Shown: positions 25,750-33,325 of the stretch, piece after piece | Layout: the number at the start of each line of letters is the position of its first letter | How positions within the stretch are numbered: position 1 is the stretch's first letter | DNA from: an uncultured Bacilli bacterium | GTDB taxonomy: Bacteria; Bacillota_I; Bacilli_A; RF39; UBA660 | Assembly: GCA_934130405.1 (NCBI GenBank) | Contig: CAKOXX010000001.1 | Location: 184,732 to 248,731, forward strand | Direction of reading: 5' to 3' | DNA length: 64,000 nucleotides | Notes under the pieces: generated by a model | What the model was told of the DNA's origin: nothing | Database searches by the model: none | The model's input: the letters and a program-made list of their open reading frames with translations, nothing else | Program-made: the position numbers and the translations under genes

Positions 25750-27612
25750 CTAAGATTTAATAACAAATGGATTTAAAGATGATCCATCACCTTTAGTTAT
25801 TAATGTATCAGCTTTCAGGTTAATAACTGGACGGACCCCAAAGGAGAAAGCCACGTAGTAGTACGGGTACAAACTACCAGAGGGAAGAACATACCAGACG
25901 TTCGCCTGAGAGGAGTAAGAAATGAAGTAACCAGGCGAAAGAGACCACTGATATTGTCCATTATATAAATAATAATTTGTATTTGCAGTATCGAGTACAC
26001 CACCAGCCATTGCCATTTCATCTGCTGTAATTAGTGCCACTGGATAGTCTAATTTTGCACTGGCACTAGATACTTTGAATTTATCATTAGCTTGTGCACA
26101 TTTCAAACTTGGTGTTTTTCTATCTGCATTTCTATTATATGAACCATAGTATGTATATGAATCAGTTTTGTATCCTGTTCCTCTTGCTATACTCCTATCA
26201 TTACAAAATGTTTCATCAGCTAATTTTGAAGTATAAGCGATTAGATTATTTTTATACCAGTTATCTATGGTTGTTTTAATAGCTGAATTTGTATTATTTG
26301 TTTGTGCCGTTGCTAAACTCTTTGAACTATAGCTTATTGGTTTTACTATCATTGTTGTATCATTACTATATCCAGTTACTTTATATACAACATTACAAGA
26401 TGTATTTAAACAGCTATATAACTGACTTTTTACTATTTCATCATGATTATCTTTCCATGTTAGTTGTTTTATTGTTCCAGTTAAAGTAAATTTCTTAGTA
26501 GAAGCATCAAAGGTATACCCTGTTCCATAGTTATATTTTTGTGTATTAGTAAACCAGTCATATCCTGTTGTTCCATTATTTTCATGTAATTCAAAATCTT
26601 CATTGTATTTATAGCCAACGTAGGTTGGATCCCAATATTTACTATTGAACCCCGAATTACCTATTGTTACAGCTTCTCCTGTATCACTTGTTGATTTACC
26701 TGAGTAAATCAAACGGACACTTCCATCTCCATTACGTCTTATTATTCTCCAAGTAAATCCGGCAAAGGATACATAGTTATTATTTACTGCTCCTCTATAA
26801 TAATAGCTTTCTCCTTCATCATCTTCAGCCATGAAAAGGCCTTCATCTGTTGTTGCTGTTTTACTAAAGTCTGGTGTTCCTTTGGATTTGATATTAGTTT
26901 TAGCTATATCTATAGATGACTCATGATTATTCATTACTAGCATACAATCTGATAAAGTATTGAAACCATTATCTTTACAATAGGTATCTTCTGCTTTTGC
27001 TACTGTATCACTGGTTTGTCCATAAACATTTACTTTTACTTTATATACTAATCCCCCATTATCATTCTGGGGATTATAGTTTTCATCTACCCATAATCTT
27101 AATCGATATTTAATTTCTGTATCTCCTTGTTGATTTAAGTTTCCAACAAATAAACTCATCATATCGGCTGGTCTTCCTGTATAGACATTACTGGTTGTAT
27201 CTTCTGAATAGGTCTTTGGTGGCATTGCTTCTTCCTCTGTTCCATCAGAATTAACTTTTGTTAGATAGAACTTTATATTCTTTCCAGAAAAAGTATTTCC
27301 ACTTTCTTCTTTTGCTGCTATCTCATAGTTGATATCAGTATTACCTTTTATTGATGACTTTACTGTGAAATCAAAGTATTCTCCAATATTTAGTCTTTTC
27401 TTTCCTGTAGCATCTGTTGTCGGCAAAGCATTACTCATAGAAATAACATTACTACTTTCAATATAATTCATAGAAATAGCTCCTGTTGTAATGGTATTTA
27501 ACTTTTGGCCTGTTCCTACATAGTTAAAAGCGGCATAGCTGATTCCTACTATTGCGATTAATAAAATAAAAACTATTAATATTAAAACTAAATCTTTCTT
27601 TTTATTCTTCAT
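25750..27612 (-). CDS. surface protein: TasA-like N-terminus plus C-type-lectin-like C-terminus (copy B1)
   Basis: A 620-residue paralog of copy A1, sharing signal/anchor helix, TasA-like domain (RLRLWVDENY), Cys-rich linker and lectin-like C-terminus ending FGVRPVINLKAD. Bases 25828-25950 encode the variable 41-codon patch that aligns without gaps to 4242-4364 of A1. It is the first gene of its operon, behind leader B with the same hairpins as leader A. Tyr is frequent in its patch (YYYV, YPYYY), as is common in binding loops of variable lectin-like proteins. Confidence 0.63.
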   Translation of the reverse strand: MKNKKKDLVLILIVFILLIAIVGISYAAFNYVGTGQKLNTITTGAISMNYIESSNVISMSNALPTTDATGKKRLNIGEYFDFTVKSSIKGNTDINYEIAAKEESGNTFSGKNIKFYLTKVNSDGTEEEAMPPKTYSEDTTSNVYTGRPADMMSLFVGNLNQQGDTEIKYRLRLWVDENYNPQNDNGGLVYKVKVNVYGQTSDTVAKAEDTYCKDNGFNTLSDCMLVMNNHESSIDIAKTNIKSKGTPDFSKTATTDEGLFMAEDDEGESYYYRGAVNNNYVSFAGFTWRIIRRNGDGSVRLIYSGKSTSDTGEAVTIGNSGFNSKYWDPTYVGYKYNEDFELHENNGTTGYDWFTNTQKYNYGTGYTFDASTKKFTLTGTIKQLTWKDNHDEIVKSQLYSCLNTSCNVVYKVTGYSNDTTMIVKPISYSSKSLATAQTNNTNSAIKTTIDNWYKNNLIAYTSKLADETFCNDRSIARGTGYKTDSYTYYGSYNRNADRKTPSLKCAQANDKFKVSSASAKLDYPVALITADEMAMAGGVLDTANTNYYLYNGQYQWSLSPGYFISYSSQANVWYVLPSGSLYPYYYVAFSFGVRPVINLKADTLITKGDGSSLNPFVIKS

Positions 27613-27648
27613 TATTAATGACCTACTCTTTCTATTTTAGTTTTACAC

Positions 27649-27693
27649 AAAAAAGATAGATTTATACTATAATTAGTATTTAATCTATCTTTA
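27649..27693 (-). terminator. attenuator-like hairpin in leader B
   Basis: Minus-strand stem AAAGATAGATT / AATCTATCTTT with a loop of about 20 bases (partly paired, AATACTA / TAGTAT), followed by T residues. It is 37 bases upstream of the start codon of copy B1. It matches leader A in position and stem sequence; the loop differs. Confidence 0.65.
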
Positions 27694-27728
27694 TTCCACG
27701 ACAAAAGAAAATGAATTTTTTATTTAAA

Positions 27729-27789
27729 TTAGTAAGTATCCCCACCCAGGTTAATTCGCAGTTAACTAGAGTTTCTTGATACATACTAA
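27729..27789 (-). promoter_or_regulatory. conserved structured leader element B (riboswitch-like, class not recognised)
   Basis: Minus-strand TTAGTATGTATC pairs with GATACTTACTAA (one internal T-T mismatch); an inner GTTAA / TTAAC hairpin spans 27750-27766; a G-rich strand (CCTGGGTGGGG) follows it. The same elements occur in leader A at the same distance from the attenuator hairpin. Class not recognised. Confidence 0.5.
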
Positions 27790-27821
27790 CACCTACTTCC
27801 CATTATCGTTTATCAGTATTC

Positions 27822-27861
27822 TTGACATTTTAATGATATCATAATATTTGACATTTAACAA
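27822..27861 (-). promoter_or_regulatory. promoter-like region with paired TTGACAT/ATGTCAA repeats, operon B
   Basis: Minus-strand -35 TTGTTA (27856-27861), 17-base spacer, -10 TATCAT (27833-27838). ATGTCAA repeats at 27848-27854 and 27822-27828, again 26 bases apart as in operon A. The -10 lies in a short palindrome (ATGATATCAT). Confidence 0.42.
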
Positions 27862-27889
27862 TAAGAAGATTTTTCCTATTCTTCGAAAG

Positions 27890-27918
27890 AAAAAACATAC
27901 AACTAAATTGTGTATGCT
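27890..27918 (-). terminator. terminator of the metallopeptidase cassette
   Basis: Minus-strand stem GCATACACAA / TTGTATGT with a short loop, then a T run. It follows the DUF1292-like gene (27919-28152). Confidence 0.65.
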
Positions 27919-28152
27919 TTATATAATAATTTGTTGAAATAAATTATTGAATTGTTCTAGTTCATCATTAGAAACTGGTAGTATTGTATCTCCTGTTAAG
28001 ACTCCTAGATAAGTATCTTCTTCAATTTTATCAGGTTCTGTAAAGTAACTATATATTATATATTTTTTATCAACACTATCTACTTCTACTAATGGGTATA
28101 TTACCTTTTCTTCACCATTAGTACTCACTACTATCTTATCTTGTTTTTCCAT
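27919..28152 (-). CDS. small acidic protein, possibly DUF1292
   Basis: 77 residues, mostly beta-strand pattern: KIVVSTNGEEKVIYPLVEV, then YIIYSYFTEPDKIEEDTYLG. This resembles the small DUF1292-type proteins of Bacillota; the match is weak. It is the last gene of the cassette and overlaps the upstream gene by 17 bases. It could be a chaperone or an immunity component for the metallopeptidase, judged only by its position. Confidence 0.4.
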   Translation of the reverse strand: MEKQDKIVVSTNGEEKVIYPLVEVDSVDKKYIIYSYFTEPDKIEEDTYLGVLTGDTILPVSNDELEQFNNLFQQIII

Positions 28153-28711
28153 ATTTTCTGTGATACTCCTTACTAGCTTCTTGCTCTATTTTTAGTCTTC
28201 TTACTTCGCTATGTTCTTTACCATCCCAGTCTTCAAGATAATCTTTTAACTTCTCATTATCAATTTCTAAGACATTATCATTTATATATCCTTCTTTATA
28301 TATATCATATAAAAAGTCTGCTTTTCTTAACTCTACACTAGCTTTTTTCTCCCCAACTAAAGGAATACTAGTAAGTAAATCAATACTTTCTCCTGCTTCT
28401 GTTAAATACTTCTTGTCATCTTCCATAGTTTTTATATACAAATCAGCAATTTCATAACCTTTGTTATTAATATTAACAGTACCAGTTTTATAAAATTGTT
28501 CAAATAAAGGATCAAACTTCTCTCCAGCTATTTTCTTTGAACTTTCTGCAAATAAATTGGCATAGTTATTGAATGGGTCATCAAATTTTTTAGGCGTTTT
28601 ATTAGCCAAACCAAGACATAGTGAAGTAATAACTATTCCTGAAGTTAGAAAAACTCTTTTCCCCTTACTTATACTCTTTATTGATAATTTTTCTTCAGTA
28701 TTTTTTAACAT
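28136..28711 (-). CDS. membrane-anchored protein downstream of the metallopeptidase
   Basis: 191 residues: a basic N-terminus, one membrane segment (about 20-38), then a soluble helical domain rich in Lys/Glu/Asp (DPFNNYANLFAESSKKIAG; DDKKYLTEAGESIDLL). No family recognised. TAGGAGTAATT precedes the ATG, 8 bases after the stop of the metallopeptidase gene. Placed between a putative secreted toxin and a small acidic protein, it may be its immunity protein or a secretion partner; no sequence signature shows which. Confidence 0.45.
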   Translation of the reverse strand: MLKNTEEKLSIKSISKGKRVFLTSGIVITSLCLGLANKTPKKFDDPFNNYANLFAESSKKIAGEKFDPLFEQFYKTGTVNINNKGYEIADLYIKTMEDDKKYLTEAGESIDLLTSIPLVGEKKASVELRKADFLYDIYKEGYINDNVLEIDNEKLKDYLEDWDGKEHSEVRRLKIEQEASKEYHRKYGKTR

Positions 28712-28719
28712 AATTACTC

Positions 28720-29931
28720 CTATTCTAATATATTTTTCATATATTCATATAAATTATTTACACCATGTCCATCAATCTTTATTTCTTTTAATGCTGATGG
28801 ATTATTATAATAAAGCATTGTAGATTCAGCAAAACACTCAGAAGGACTTGAATGGCCATATTCCCTGATATGTTCAAATTCACTATCATTTTTATTAATT
28901 TGATTAAAAACATCAGCATATTCTTCTGTACCAAGAGAAAATTGCTTGTCTGACCCTATTGAGTGATCATAAGAGTGTCCTAACTCATGAGAATATGTTT
29001 CTACTTGAAAATGGTAATTGTCACCACTAGCGTCAGCATACGTCATATCAATATTGATATCTTTACTACCATTATTATAGAAAGCTGCCCAACTACTATT
29101 TTCAATTTCTTCGTGATCATAATCAGTATATTCCAAAGTAAGTTTATTTATTGGATCAACTGCTAACTTTTTAAAATTATCACCATATTTATCTGTTTCA
29201 CCCATAATATCTCTATGATATTGAGCTGTTAAATAATAGTAACGATCTCTTTCCTCTTCATTCATATTTTTGAGGTAGAAAATTCCTAAAGCCTTAGAGT
29301 ATGCTACTTTTGCTATTGGAGCTATTACTTTAATACCATATTTATTATAATATTCAAAATATTCAGTATTAGCTGTTAATATTTTACCATCATGTAACTG
29401 AATACTTACATTACCATTTCTAAGAACTGCCGTAGTATTAAGATAAGCATAATTAAGTTCTTTATCTGCTTTCATCACTTCGTTAGCACATTTAATTTTA
29501 TCTAAAATATTCATTTTTGAATATGGTTTTTTAGAAGTAATACGACCTGACCTCAAGCAATTTTCAATATTAGAAATATAAATAGCTATTATCATTAAAG
29601 AATTATCCATATTTTTCATTTGACTAATTAACTCTTGTGCACTAGTTTGTAATCTATCAGTTTCATTCATAATACTAGTACTATTACTAACTATCTCATT
29701 AGCACCCTTAATACTAAATCTATCATAATAATACTTAGTATAGTCTTCTTGTACTTCACTTCTATTGGAGCCTGCTACTTTTGCTCCATCATATCCTGCT
29801 AAAATACTTGCATTAGAACAAAGAATATGTTCTTTTTCTTCAAGGCTTTGCAAACTCTGACCATAAGAGCTGACCAAAAAACCAATTTCAGTTACAAGCG
29901 AAGTTGCTTCTTTTTCACTTATTACACTCAT
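28720..29931 (-). CDS. putative secreted zinc metallopeptidase, anthrax-lethal-factor-like domain
   Basis: 403 residues without a classical signal peptide. Residues 1-130 are helical (SLVTEIGFLVSSYGQSLQSL, many polar residues), similar in look to WXG/LXG-type secretion domains. Residues about 255-400 carry a metallopeptidase pattern: HELGH (315-319) followed by SYDHS, and ECFAE (365-369) about 50 residues later, consistent with a gluzincin whose third ligand is in that segment, as in anthrax lethal factor-like and PPEP enzymes. The start overlaps the small upstream gene by 4 bases (ATGA). The target is unknown. Confidence 0.62.
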   Translation of the reverse strand: MSVISEKEATSLVTEIGFLVSSYGQSLQSLEEKEHILCSNASILAGYDGAKVAGSNRSEVQEDYTKYYYDRFSIKGANEIVSNSTSIMNETDRLQTSAQELISQMKNMDNSLMIIAIYISNIENCLRSGRITSKKPYSKMNILDKIKCANEVMKADKELNYAYLNTTAVLRNGNVSIQLHDGKILTANTEYFEYYNKYGIKVIAPIAKVAYSKALGIFYLKNMNEEERDRYYYLTAQYHRDIMGETDKYGDNFKKLAVDPINKLTLEYTDYDHEEIENSSWAAFYNNGSKDINIDMTYADASGDNYHFQVETYSHELGHSYDHSIGSDKQFSLGTEEYADVFNQINKNDSEFEHIREYGHSSPSECFAESTMLYYNNPSALKEIKIDGHGVNNLYEYMKNILE

Positions 29932-30242
29932 TTTTTACTCCTTTGATGATAAACTGTACTTTCAAGTACTGTTACTTTAGTATAACTAACATCTTGAGAC
30001 ATTTGTTCTTGGAAAAGAGACTTAAGTCTTGAGGTATCTAAACTATCAGCAATAGCATCAGCTTTACCAATACTATTCGCCCCTCCAACAGTATCCCACA
30101 CAAGCTTTAAGCCATCTAAATTTTCCAGAACTGAACTAATAGAAGACTCGGCAGCACTAACAGAATCTAAATTTTTCTTTTCATTATTTATATGGTCAAC
30201 TAAATATTTAATCGTTTCTTCACTAACTTCCCCATTTTGCAT
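29928..30242 (-). CDS. small helical WXG100-like protein
   Basis: 104 residues, predicted to be two helices separated by LDGLKLVWDTVGGANS, where a Trp and Gly occupy the turn as in WXG100 proteins. WXG100-like partners commonly accompany type VII secretion effectors. Its ATG directly follows the miaA stop codon (TAAATG), and its own stop overlaps the metallopeptidase start, so the cassette is coupled to the mutL-miaA operon. Assignment by size, helix pattern and position only. Confidence 0.45.
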   Translation of the reverse strand: MQNGEVSEETIKYLVDHINNEKKNLDSVSAAESSISSVLENLDGLKLVWDTVGGANSIGKADAIADSLDTSRLKSLFQEQMSQDVSYTKVTVLESTVYHQRSKK

Positions 30243-31115
30243 TTATCTATCATCCTTATCTATATCATCTATAACCATATTAACAGTTTTATTAAAATCT
30301 GTAAAGTTACTCTGATACCAAGTAACTGGTAATTGATGATTAAAGAAAGTATATTGTCTTTTAGCATAGTGTCTAGAGTTTTGTTTTATCTTATTTATTA
30401 CTTCTTCTAAACTACATTCACTATTAAAATAAGGAATAAACTCTTTATACCCTATAGCTGTTTTTAAAGCTTTAGAAGTAGTAAATTTATCTTTTAAAGA
30501 ACTTACTTCTTCTACTAAACCATCTTCTACCATTATATCTACTCTTTTATTAATCCTATCATATAGTGTTTCTCTATCAGTAGTAAGTCCTATTATCTTA
30601 GCATTATATAATAACTTATCACCATTATTAGCTATTTCTTCATTATTTTCTAATTTTACTAACTCCCTTACTAGTCTTCTTTTATTATTACTATCTTTAG
30701 GTATATAGTTATACTTACTTATTCTATTTAATAACTCTTCTATTGATAAATCATCATAGTTAGTAGTATTTTCTTCTTTATTAAATCTATAATCATATAA
30801 AGTAGCTTTTAAATATAAACCTGTTCCTCCTACCATAATAATATTTTTCTTTTCTTTTAATAATTTATCTATTAAACTTCTAGCTTCTTTTTGATAATCA
30901 TAAACACTATAGTTAGTATCTATATCTACATAAGAAAGTAAATGATGTTTAACACCATCCATTTCTATCTTAGTAACTTTAGCTGTCCCTATATCCATTT
31001 TTTCATAAACTTGCATCGCATCAAAGTTAATTATTTCTGCTTTATAGTATTTTGCTAGAGCAATACTTAATGCCGTTTTGCCAACACCTGTTGGTCCAAC
31101 AATTGCTATTATCAT
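30243..31115 (-). CDS. miaA: tRNA dimethylallyltransferase MiaA
   Basis: 290 residues with P-loop GPTGVGKTALS (residues 7-17), INFDAMQVYEKMDIGTAK (the substrate and DSxQxY-like region, here DAMQVY), the VGGTGLYLKA motif and the DRETLYDRINKRVDIM segment. It transfers a dimethylallyl group to A37 of tRNAs reading UNN codons. It follows mutL by 8 bases (operon mutL-miaA). GGTGAG precedes the ATG. Confidence 0.96.
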   Translation of the reverse strand: MIIAIVGPTGVGKTALSIALAKYYKAEIINFDAMQVYEKMDIGTAKVTKIEMDGVKHHLLSYVDIDTNYSVYDYQKEARSLIDKLLKEKKNIIMVGGTGLYLKATLYDYRFNKEENTTNYDDLSIEELLNRISKYNYIPKDSNNKRRLVRELVKLENNEEIANNGDKLLYNAKIIGLTTDRETLYDRINKRVDIMVEDGLVEEVSSLKDKFTTSKALKTAIGYKEFIPYFNSECSLEEVINKIKQNSRHYAKRQYTFFNHQLPVTWYQSNFTDFNKTVNMVIDDIDKDDR

Positions 31116-31123
31116 TTTCTCAC

Positions 31124-32902
31124 CTAATTCATTACTCTTTTAAAGAGTCTTTCTAATTCATAATTACTATATGTTATTATAGTTGGTCTTCCATGCGGAC
31201 AAGTAAAAGGATTTTCACATGTTCTAATAGTATCTAAAAGATATGCTGCTTCATCTAGTGATATATAATCATTTGCTTTAATACTAAGACGACAAGCCAA
31301 AGTAGTAGCTGTTTTTTCAATGAACTTTTCTTTAGAAAATGCTCCTTTTTCAAGCAGAATAGAAATAATCTTTTCTATCGAATCTTTTTCTCTTCCTTTA
31401 TAGATAAAGGTTGGATGTCTTCTAACGAGAAAAGTATGGTCACCAAATTCTTCTAAATAAACACCAATATCTTTTAAAACATCTAAATATTCTTTAATCT
31501 TTAGAAATTCATCTTTTGGATATTCTATTTTAATTGGTACTAATAAATCTGTTGTATTTTTATCTTCCCTACTTAATTCTTTCATAAACTTTTCATAGTT
31601 AATTCGCTCTGCTATAGCATGTTGATCAATCAAATACATACCCTCTTCATTTTCTGCTACAATAAAAGTCTTATGAATAATACCTATTGGATGCATCTTT
31701 TTAATACGATAGATTACTTCTTCATTGGATGTTTCTTCTTCCTTAATTTCTTCTTTACTTTCACTTTCATTACTAAAATCAAATTTCACTTCTTCTATTT
31801 GCTTTTCAATAGGAGTAAAATCATCTTCATCAAAGATACTAGTTGGTTTTTCTAAAGGAAGAGCATCTTCTACTTCATAAATTGTTTCTCTTGTTCTAAC
31901 GGTTGCATGAGGTATTAATAATATTTCTTTTAGTTTTGCTTCTATTAAACTAGTAACAAGTGTTAGTAATTCATCTAACTTAGAAAATTTAATATCCATC
32001 TTTTGTGGATGAATATTTATATCTACTAAGATAGGATCTACTTCAATATTAAAAACAACAACTGGAAACTTATCTTTAGGAATATAAGTATGGTAAGTAT
32101 CTAGTATTGCTCTATTTAATGCTTGATTTTTAATTACTCTTCCATTAACTAAAGTTGTCATAACATTTCTTGAAGTTTTAGCAACTTCAGGATAAGAAAC
32201 ATAACCATTAATGACATAGTCATCATTCGCTCCACTTATTTCAATCATCTTTTTAGCAACATCTATTCCATAGACAGCATAAATAACTTTTAATAAGTTA
32301 CCATCCCCCGTTGTATTTAATAACTCTTTATCGTTATTTTCTAAAATAAACTTTATATCTGGATAAGACAAAGCCATCTTATTCATATAATCAATAATTA
32401 AAGATAATTCTGTTGATAAACTTCTTAAATATTTCAAGCGAACCGGAGTATTATAAAATAAGTTTTTAACGGTAATAGTAGTTCCTTTTTCTAAAGGATA
32501 ACGTTCTTTCTTAATAAGTGTTCCACCTTCTAGATAAAGATAAGTACCAATATCATTAACACTAGTTCTTAACTCTACTTTCGAAACAGAAGCGATAGAA
32601 GGAAGCGCCTCACCACGAAAACCTAAAGAAGCGATATGAAATAAGTCATTTAAACTTTTTAATTTACTAGTTGCATGACGAGAAAAAGCAAGTAAGGCAT
32701 CATCTTCATCCATTCCTACCCCATCATCTGCTACTGTTATTTCTAGAATACCAGAATCTTTTAAAGATACTCTTATTCTAGTACTTTTAGCATCAATACT
32801 ATTTTCTACTAATTCTTTAACAACATTTAAACATCTTTCAACGACTTCCCCAGCGGCTATCTTATTAGCTAAGTCATCATCCATGACTTTTATTTTACTC
32901 AT
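31124..32902 (-). CDS. mutL: DNA mismatch repair protein MutL
   Basis: 592 residues. N-terminal GHKL ATPase: NKIAAGEVVE, VADDGVGMD, SLGFRGEALPSIASV. Then the transducer-like domain and, after an acidic Glu-rich linker (about 350-400), a C-terminal dimerisation domain. The C-terminal part shows LIDQHAIAERINYE (the DQHAxxERxxYE endonuclease motif of Gram-positive MutL) and CPHGRPT near the end. It acts with MutS in mismatch repair; no mutS is in the window. Confidence 0.96.
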   Translation of the reverse strand: MSKIKVMDDDLANKIAAGEVVERCLNVVKELVENSIDAKSTRIRVSLKDSGILEITVADDGVGMDEDDALLAFSRHATSKLKSLNDLFHIASLGFRGEALPSIASVSKVELRTSVNDIGTYLYLEGGTLIKKERYPLEKGTTITVKNLFYNTPVRLKYLRSLSTELSLIIDYMNKMALSYPDIKFILENNDKELLNTTGDGNLLKVIYAVYGIDVAKKMIEISGANDDYVINGYVSYPEVAKTSRNVMTTLVNGRVIKNQALNRAILDTYHTYIPKDKFPVVVFNIEVDPILVDINIHPQKMDIKFSKLDELLTLVTSLIEAKLKEILLIPHATVRTRETIYEVEDALPLEKPTSIFDEDDFTPIEKQIEEVKFDFSNESESKEEIKEEETSNEEVIYRIKKMHPIGIIHKTFIVAENEEGMYLIDQHAIAERINYEKFMKELSREDKNTTDLLVPIKIEYPKDEFLKIKEYLDVLKDIGVYLEEFGDHTFLVRRHPTFIYKGREKDSIEKIISILLEKGAFSKEKFIEKTATTLACRLSIKANDYISLDEAAYLLDTIRTCENPFTCPHGRPTIITYSNYELERLFKRVMN

Positions 32903-32920
32903 CTTTTAATCAACTCCATT

Positions 32921-33325
32921 TTAACTGCAAGTACTACTTTTATATTTAGAACAAACAAGACATACTTTATACTCTAAGTCCATATTAAAATCAACATCAC
33001 TATTTCTTTTCACAATAACGTAACTGTTACTATTACAAGTAGCAGTTTTATCTTGAGGATCAGTTAGATTATCTAAATAACCTTCACTAGTTAACTTAGA
33101 TGCCATTATTTTATAACTACCTCCGACATCAGGAATTAATCCCGTATTATATAGTAAATAGTTAGCCGTTGAATCTTTAAGTGTCTCTTCAAACTCTTGA
33201 TAAGTAGTATCTTTAGTATGATTTATAAACTTACTCATTGAAACAACTGCTAGTGTTGCTAAAACTCCCATAATAGCAATAGTTGCTAACAATTCAATCA
33301 TTGTAAACCCTTTTTTATTCTTCAT
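32921..33325 (-). CDS. type IV pilin-like protein
   Basis: A 134-residue prepilin. The ATG at 33325 is used; AAGGAG lies 6 bases upstream and the longer frame would be read through from within uvrC. The leader KNKKG|FTMIELLATIAIMG is the classic type III prepilin signal, with the Glu at +5 of the mature protein and the long hydrophobic helix. Four Cys occur in the C-terminal third (TCNSNS, CLVCSKYKSSTC). The prepilin peptidase at 18317-19090 should process it. Located after uvrC, which it overlaps by 11 bases. Confidence 0.87.
   Translation of the reverse strand: MKNKKGFTMIELLATIAIMGVLATLAVVSMSKFINHTKDTTYQEFEETLKDSTANYLLYNTGLIPDVGGSYKIMASKLTSEGYLDNLTDPQDKTATCNSNSYVIVKRNSDVDFNMDLEYKVCLVCSKYKSSTCS

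Noticed and set aside
24407..26489. Several plus-strand Tyr/Leu-rich frames opposite the surface-protein genes
   Set aside because: They appear at the same places in each paralog, with the composition expected for the reverse complement of the coding strand.
2355..27612. A complete diversity-generating retroelement
   Set aside because: The variable patches fit the pattern, but no reverse transcriptase, accessory Avd-like gene or template repeat is visible in the window, and some third-position differences do not fit adenine-only mutagenesis from one template. Reported as a finding, not as a feature.
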